Below are positions 60,323 to 64,000 of a DNA stretch of 64,000 nt, one piece after another (within the stretch, counting starts at the first letter, position 1; every line of letters begins with the position of its first letter). The stretch is taken from positions 62,001-126,000 of the forward strand of contig CAXMMR010000037.1 in assembly GCA_963692975.2 (NCBI GenBank), given 5' to 3'. A program made the position numbers and the translations under genes. Origin of the DNA: CAXMMR01 sp963692975 (lineage in GTDB: Bacteria; Pseudomonadota; Alphaproteobacteria; Acetobacterales; Acetobacteraceae). The notes under the pieces were generated by a model that did no database searches, was not told where the DNA came from, and saw nothing but the letters and a program-made list of their open reading frames with translations.

Positions 60323-61690
60323 ATGACCCCCGCCGCCCGCCTCGCCGCCGCCATCGACCTCCTCGCCGAGATCGACCGCGACCGCCGTCCCGCCGACGCC
60401 GTCGCCAACGCCTTCTTCCGCGACCGCCGCTACATCGGCTCCGGCGACCGCCGCGCCGTCTCCGACCGTGCCTGGCGCGTCCTGCGCTCCCGCCGCCGCC
60501 TGCTCTGGTGGCTCGAGCGCGTCGCCACCGCCCCCACCCCCCGCATGCTCGCCGCCGCCTCCCTCCTGCTCGAAGGCTGGCGCTATGACGGCCTCGCCCA
60601 ATCCTTCTCCGGCGGCCAATACGGCGCCCCCAGCCTGATCGCCCTCGAAGCCACCGCCCTCCGCCGCCTTGAGGGCCACACTCTTGACCACCCCGAGATG
60701 CCCCCAGCCGTCGCCCTGGAGCTCCCCGACTGGCTCTACCCGCAGCTCCTGGCCGCCTTCGAAGGCGGCCTGCCCGCCGAGATGGCCGCCCTGCTCGCCC
60801 CCGCCCCGCTCGACCTGCGCGCGAACCTCCTGCGCACCACCCGCGAAGCCGCCGAAGCTGCCCTCGCCAGCGAAGGGCTGCACGCCACCCCCACCCCGCT
60901 CTCCCCCTGGGGCCTGCGCATCGCCGACCGCCGCCCGGTCACCTCCGGCCAGGCCTTCCAGACCGGCCTGGTCGAGATCCAGGACGAAGGCAGCCAGCTC
61001 GTCGCCGCCCTGCTCGACGCCCGGCCCGACATGCGCGTCGTCGACTGGTGCGCCGGCGCCGGCGGCAAAACCCTCGCCATCGCCGCCGCCATGGCCAATC
61101 GCGGCCAGATCACCGCCTGCGACGTCTCCGCCCCCCGCCTCGCCGCCGCCACCCAGCGCCTCCGCCGCGCCGGCGCCTACAACGTCGAGCGCCACCTCCT
61201 CGCCCCCGGCGACAAATGGGCCAAGCGACACGCCGGCGTCTTCCACCGCGTCCTCGTCGACGCCCCCTGCACCGGCACCGGCACCTGGCGCCGCAACCCA
61301 GACGCCCGCACCCGCCTCACCGAGCAAACCCTTACCGAGCTCCTCGCCAAACAAGCCGCCATCCTGCACGACGCCGCCCGCCTCGTGCGCACCGGCGGCC
61401 GCCTCGTCTACGCCACCTGCTCCCTGCTCCCCGCCGAAAACGAGGCGCAAATCGACCGCTTCCTCCAAACCCACCCCGACTTCGCCCTCCTCCCCCTCGC
61501 CACCGCCTGGCCCTGGCCCACCGACCCGCCCTGCCCCGGCCCCTATCTCCGCCTCACGCCGCTCCTCCACGACACCGACGGGTTCTTTGCGGCAGTGTTA
61601 GAAAAGAAAGGCGAGGGCTCTGCCCTAGACCCGTCCCGCGATAGCGTGCTGCGCACGACGGGGCCCGCGGCCCCAGACCCCGATCAATAA
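60323..61690 (+). CDS. rsmB: 16S rRNA (cytosine-967 C5) methyltransferase, RsmB/NOL1-type
   Basis: SAM-dependent m5C methyltransferase of 455 residues. The N-terminal NusB-like RNA-binding domain (LAAAIDLLAEIDRDRRPADA) is followed by the SAM motif VVDWCAGAGGKTLAIAAAM, the Cys motif VDAPCTGTGTWRRNPD and the catalytic TC motif VYATCSLLPAENEAQ. The last ~30 residues (EKKGEGSALDPSRDSVLRTT and on) are translated from a GC-rich palindromic repeat and are foreign to the family. A truncated copy of the 5' end lies 3.5 kb upstream. Confidence 0.94.
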   Translation: MTPAARLAAAIDLLAEIDRDRRPADAVANAFFRDRRYIGSGDRRAVSDRAWRVLRSRRRLLWWLERVATAPTPRMLAAASLLLEGWRYDGLAQSFSGGQYGAPSLIALEATALRRLEGHTLDHPEMPPAVALELPDWLYPQLLAAFEGGLPAEMAALLAPAPLDLRANLLRTTREAAEAALASEGLHATPTPLSPWGLRIADRRPVTSGQAFQTGLVEIQDEGSQLVAALLDARPDMRVVDWCAGAGGKTLAIAAAMANRGQITACDVSAPRLAAATQRLRRAGAYNVERHLLAPGDKWAKRHAGVFHRVLVDAPCTGTGTWRRNPDARTRLTEQTLTELLAKQAAILHDAARLVRTGGRLVYATCSLLPAENEAQIDRFLQTHPDFALLPLATAWPWPTDPPCPGPYLRLTPLLHDTDGFFAAVLEKKGEGSALDPSRDSVLRTTGPAAPDPDQ

Positions 61691-61830
61691 GAATCGTGTT
61701 CTTATCTGGCGAAGCCAATAACTACTCTCACACCCTCCCCGCCCCGACCCATGAGGCAAAATCCCAAACGAACGGATTTTAAAGGCTCCGCCTTTAATGG
61801 GGTCCAGGGGCAAAGCCCCTGGCCTTGCCC
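61608..61830. repeat. GC-rich palindromic repeats overlapping the rsmB 3' end
   Basis: First unit GCGAGGGCTCTGCCCTaG plus GGGGCC-cgc-GGCCCC (61611-61676), read through as the RsmB C-terminus. Second unit TTAAAGGCTCCGCCTTTAA plus CCAGGGGC-aaa-GCCCCTGG (61780-61822), just before guaA. They fill the rsmB-guaA gap. Confidence 0.75.
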
Positions 61831-61854
61831 TCGCTTCACTCGGACTGGACGCAG

Positions 61855-63433
61855 ATGACCCAACCTGACCTCCACCAAGACCGCCTCCTGATCCTCGACT
61901 TCGGCAGCCAGGTCACCCAGCTCATCGCCCGCCGCCTGCGCGACTCCGGCGTCTACTGCGAAATCTTCCCCTTCAACGCCGACCCGGACCGCATCCGCGC
62001 CTTCGCCCCCCCGCGGCATCGTCCTCTCCGGCGGCCCCGCCTCGGTTGCCGACCCAGGCTCACCCCGCGCCCCCCAGATCGTCTTCGACCTGCAAATCCC
62101 CCTGCTCGGCATCTGCTACGGCCAGATGACCCTCTGCGCCCAGCTCGGCGGCGCCGTCGAAGGCAGCCACCACCGCGAGTTCGGCCCCGCCCGCCTCGCC
62201 GTCCTCGCCCCCTGCGCCCTGCTGCCCTCGGGGCCGGCATCCGGCTGGTCCCCCGGCGACCACCAGCCCGTCTGGATGAGCCATGGCGACCGCATCACCG
62301 CCGCCCCGCCCGGCTTCACCACCGTCGCCGCCTCCGAAGGCGCCCCGTACGCCATCATCGCCGACGATGCCCGCCGCTATTACGGCCTGATGTTCCACCC
62401 CGAGGTCGTCCACACCCCGCACGGCGCCGAGCTCCTCCGCCGCTTCTCCCACGCCGTCTGCGGCTGCCGCGGCGCCTGGACCATGGCCGCCTTCCGCGCC
62501 GCCGAGATCGAGCGCATCCGCGCCAAAGTCGGCGCCGGCCGCGTCATCTGCGGCCTCTCCGGCGGCGTCGACAGCTCCGTCGCCGCCACCCTCATCCACG
62601 AGGCCATCGGCCCCCAGCTCACCTGCATCTTCGTCGACCACGGCCTGCTCCGTGAAGGCGAAGCCGAGCAAGTCGACCACACCTTCCGCGACCTCCTCGC
62701 CACCCCGCTGATCCACCGCGACGCGTCCGCCCTCTTCCTCGAGGCGCTCGCCGGCATCACCGACCCCGAGCAAAAACGCAAAACCATCGGCCGCCTCTTC
62801 ATCGAGGTCTTCGAGGCCGAAGCAGCGAGCCTCGGCGGCGCCGACTTCCTCGCCCAGGGCACGCTCTATCCGGACGTCATCGAGAGCGTCAGCCCCACCG
62901 GCGGCCCCTCCGTCACCATCAAGTCCCACCACAACGTCGGCGGCCTCCCCGCCCACATGCGCCTGAAACTCGTCGAACCCCTACGCGAACTCTTCAAGGA
63001 CGAAGTCCGCATCCTCGGCCGCGAGCTCGGCCTCCCCGAAGCCGTCATCGCCCGCCACCCCTTCCCCGGCCCTGGCCTCGCCATCCGCATCCCCGGCGCC
63101 ATCACCCCCGAAAAACTCGCCATCCTCCGCCGCGCCGACGCCATCTACCTCGAAGAAATCCGCGCCGCCGGCCTCTACGACGCCATCTGGCAAGCCTTCG
63201 CCGTCCTCCTCCCCGTCAAAACCGTCGGCGTCATGGGCGACAGCCGCACCTACGACCACGTCTGTGCCCTCCGCGCCGTCACCAGCACCGACGGCATGAC
63301 CGCCGACATCTACCCCTTCGAAATGAGCTTCCTCCAGCGCGTCTCCGCCCGCATCGTCAACGAAGTCCCCGGCATCAACCGCGTCTGCTACGACATCACC
63401 AGCAAACCACCTGGCACGATCGAGTGGGAGTAG
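61855..63433 (+). CDS. guaA: GMP synthase (glutamine-hydrolysing), interrupted by a one-base frameshift
   Basis: Converts XMP to GMP using glutamine and ATP; ~525 residues when the frame is restored. The amidotransferase domain begins DRLLILDFGSQVTQLIARRL and continues ...DRIRAFAP. A run of seven C at 62006-62012 is one too long; with six C the frame gives RGIVLSGGPASVADPGSPRA and then the class I glutaminase site LLGICYGQMTL. The ATP-pyrophosphatase domain is intact (ICGLSGGVDSSVAATLIHEA), as is the C-terminal dimerisation domain ending DITSKPPGTIEWE. As written, the N-terminal 50 residues are out of frame with the rest. Confidence 0.93.
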
Positions 63434-63456
63434 GTAAGGGAAGAACGGCAAGCGGC

Positions 63457-63516
63457 AGAAAGGCCAGGACGCTGTCCTGGACCTGCCAAGGGCCGCAAGG
63501 CCCTTGGATCCCGACA
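63457..63516. repeat. GC-rich palindromic repeat after guaA
   Basis: CCAGGACG-ctgt-CCTGG (63465-63482) and CCAAGGGCC-gcaa-GGCCCTTGG (63486-63508), followed by an abrupt fall in GC content. Confidence 0.7.
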
Positions 63517-63544
63517 AGATTGATGCTTTGCAGGCTGCAAAGTA

Positions 63545-64000
63545 TTAAAGATCCCTGATGTCTCGCCGTTTAAACTTAAGTACTTTCTTCAATACTCGCT
63601 GATGGCGTCCAATTTGCGCTTTGATGATTGATTTCCCCCCAATCTGCTGTTCTGACCGCCGCGCGTAGCCGGTTATGAATGTATCTACGCCAAGATGTGT
63701 GTAACCCGCGTTTAGTTCGCGCTTGTAAAGCTGCAGACGTCCACCCCTCTCTGTTATGATCTCTGGCCTGCATCTAAACTTTGCCCACGCCGCGGCTCGG
63801 ACCATCCGACTGTAATATCGCCCGATTGTGCCGGGTCTCAACGCTCGGTTACGTCCATCGAACGTGAATCCAAGATATTGGAGAGGAGCGCCTTTCACAC
63901 GGGCAGAACCACCACTAAAACTTACGCGCGAAGTCTTAGCGATAGACAGAGCTAAACTCCGCGTTTTATATTGCAATTCTAATAGTAATCGTTTTTCAAT
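63545..64000 (-). CDS. Reverse-transcriptase-like protein, C-terminal part (gene continues past window end)
   Basis: The minus-strand frame is open to the right edge (IEKRLLLELQYKTRSLALSI ...) and ends at 63545, so 151 C-terminal residues are visible. LALSIAKTSRVSF followed by APLQYLGFTFDGRNRALRP fits the last palm motifs of reverse transcriptases (N/S..KT, then YLGF.F.G). The basic Tyr-rich tail (IGRYYSRMVRAAAWAK ... KSIIKAQIGRHQRVLKKVLK) resembles the extension seen in Abi/UG-type anti-phage reverse transcriptases more than group II intron or retron enzymes. The catalytic YxDD would lie beyond the edge. DNA is AT-rich, unlike the flanking genes, indicating transfer. Confidence 0.65.
   Translation of the reverse strand: MEKRLLLELQYKTRSLALSIAKTSRVSFSGGSARVKGAPLQYLGFTFDGRNRALRPGTIGRYYSRMVRAAAWAKFRCRPEIITERGGRLQLYKRELNAGYTHLGVDTFITGYARRSEQQIGGKSIIKAQIGRHQRVLKKVLKFKRRDIRDL

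Overview
The window is a GC-rich bacterial chromosome segment whose gene families point to an alphaproteobacterium, most likely of the Acetobacteraceae/Rhodospirillales. This is inferred from OprB and BBP2-type porins, a sorbosone-dehydrogenase-like beta-propeller, the ppx-rlmE-guaB-rsmB-guaA housekeeping cluster and the dense palindromic intergenic repeats. No rRNA, CRISPR array or recognisable insertion sequence was seen. One tRNA, tRNA-Gln(CTG), is present.

Layout. 1-900: partial azoreductase divergent from an HxlR regulator. 1119-5768: kdpFABC potassium ATPase operon (minus strand) with a second tiny membrane ORF ahead of kdpF, divergent from kup at 6058-7953. 8096-14249: tripartite heavy-metal RND efflux system (adaptor, pump, outer-membrane lipoprotein). 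14489-19275: BBP2 porin, exported NHL propeller and OprB porin behind a Fur-like box. 19569-24422: aldo/keto reductase, alpha/beta hydrolase plus cupin, sorbosone-dehydrogenase-like protein, WrbA-like flavoprotein. 24423-25539: non-coding stretch with a ~157-bp tandem repeat. 25540-27391: BLUF photoreceptor protein beside a GGDEF-EAL protein. 27463-39892: DUF2252, glycosidase-like lipoprotein, Hsp70/YegD, benzoylformate-decarboxylase-like enzyme, glutaryl-CoA dehydrogenase, iron alcohol dehydrogenase, acetyltransferase and FAD dehydrogenase. 40033-41138: an AT-rich, apparently foreign STAS plus GHKL ATPase locus split by a frameshift. 41358-46335: SRPBCC, DUF3667, UDG-like, NUDIX and glycogen-debranching genes. 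46686-47800: decayed histidine kinase. 48168-54446: tRNA-Gln, ppx, rlmE, an EAL remnant, a diguanylate cyclase, guaB. 54556-56629: Gfo/Idh oxidoreductase divergent from a LysR regulator. 56771-60273: a truncated rsmB copy followed by a cAMP module (adenylate cyclase-TPR, two tiny genes, CRP-like regulator). 60323-63433: intact rsmB and a guaA with a one-base poly-C frameshift. 63545-64000: AT-rich 3' part of a reverse transcriptase that runs off the window.

The functional themes are potassium uptake (Kdp plus Kup), heavy-metal export and outer-membrane uptake, and second-messenger signalling: c-di-GMP (one GGDEF-EAL protein, one active-looking GGEEF protein, one EAL relic) and cAMP (cyclase plus CRP). 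A conserved nucleotide/rRNA-modification cluster appears to have been opened by two insertions.

Two families of palindromic intergenic repeats run through the window. Six copies are AT-rich twin-hairpin elements of about 90-115 bp, each pairing a GCTTC-stem hairpin with a GGTTC-like hairpin in either order. About twenty are GC-rich hairpin groups, some inside an operon and one read into the C-terminus of RsmB. The most noteworthy candidates are the edge reverse transcriptase, the AT-rich STAS/GHKL locus, the 157-bp repeat array, the twin-hairpin family and the cAMP module bracketed by two rsmB 5' ends.
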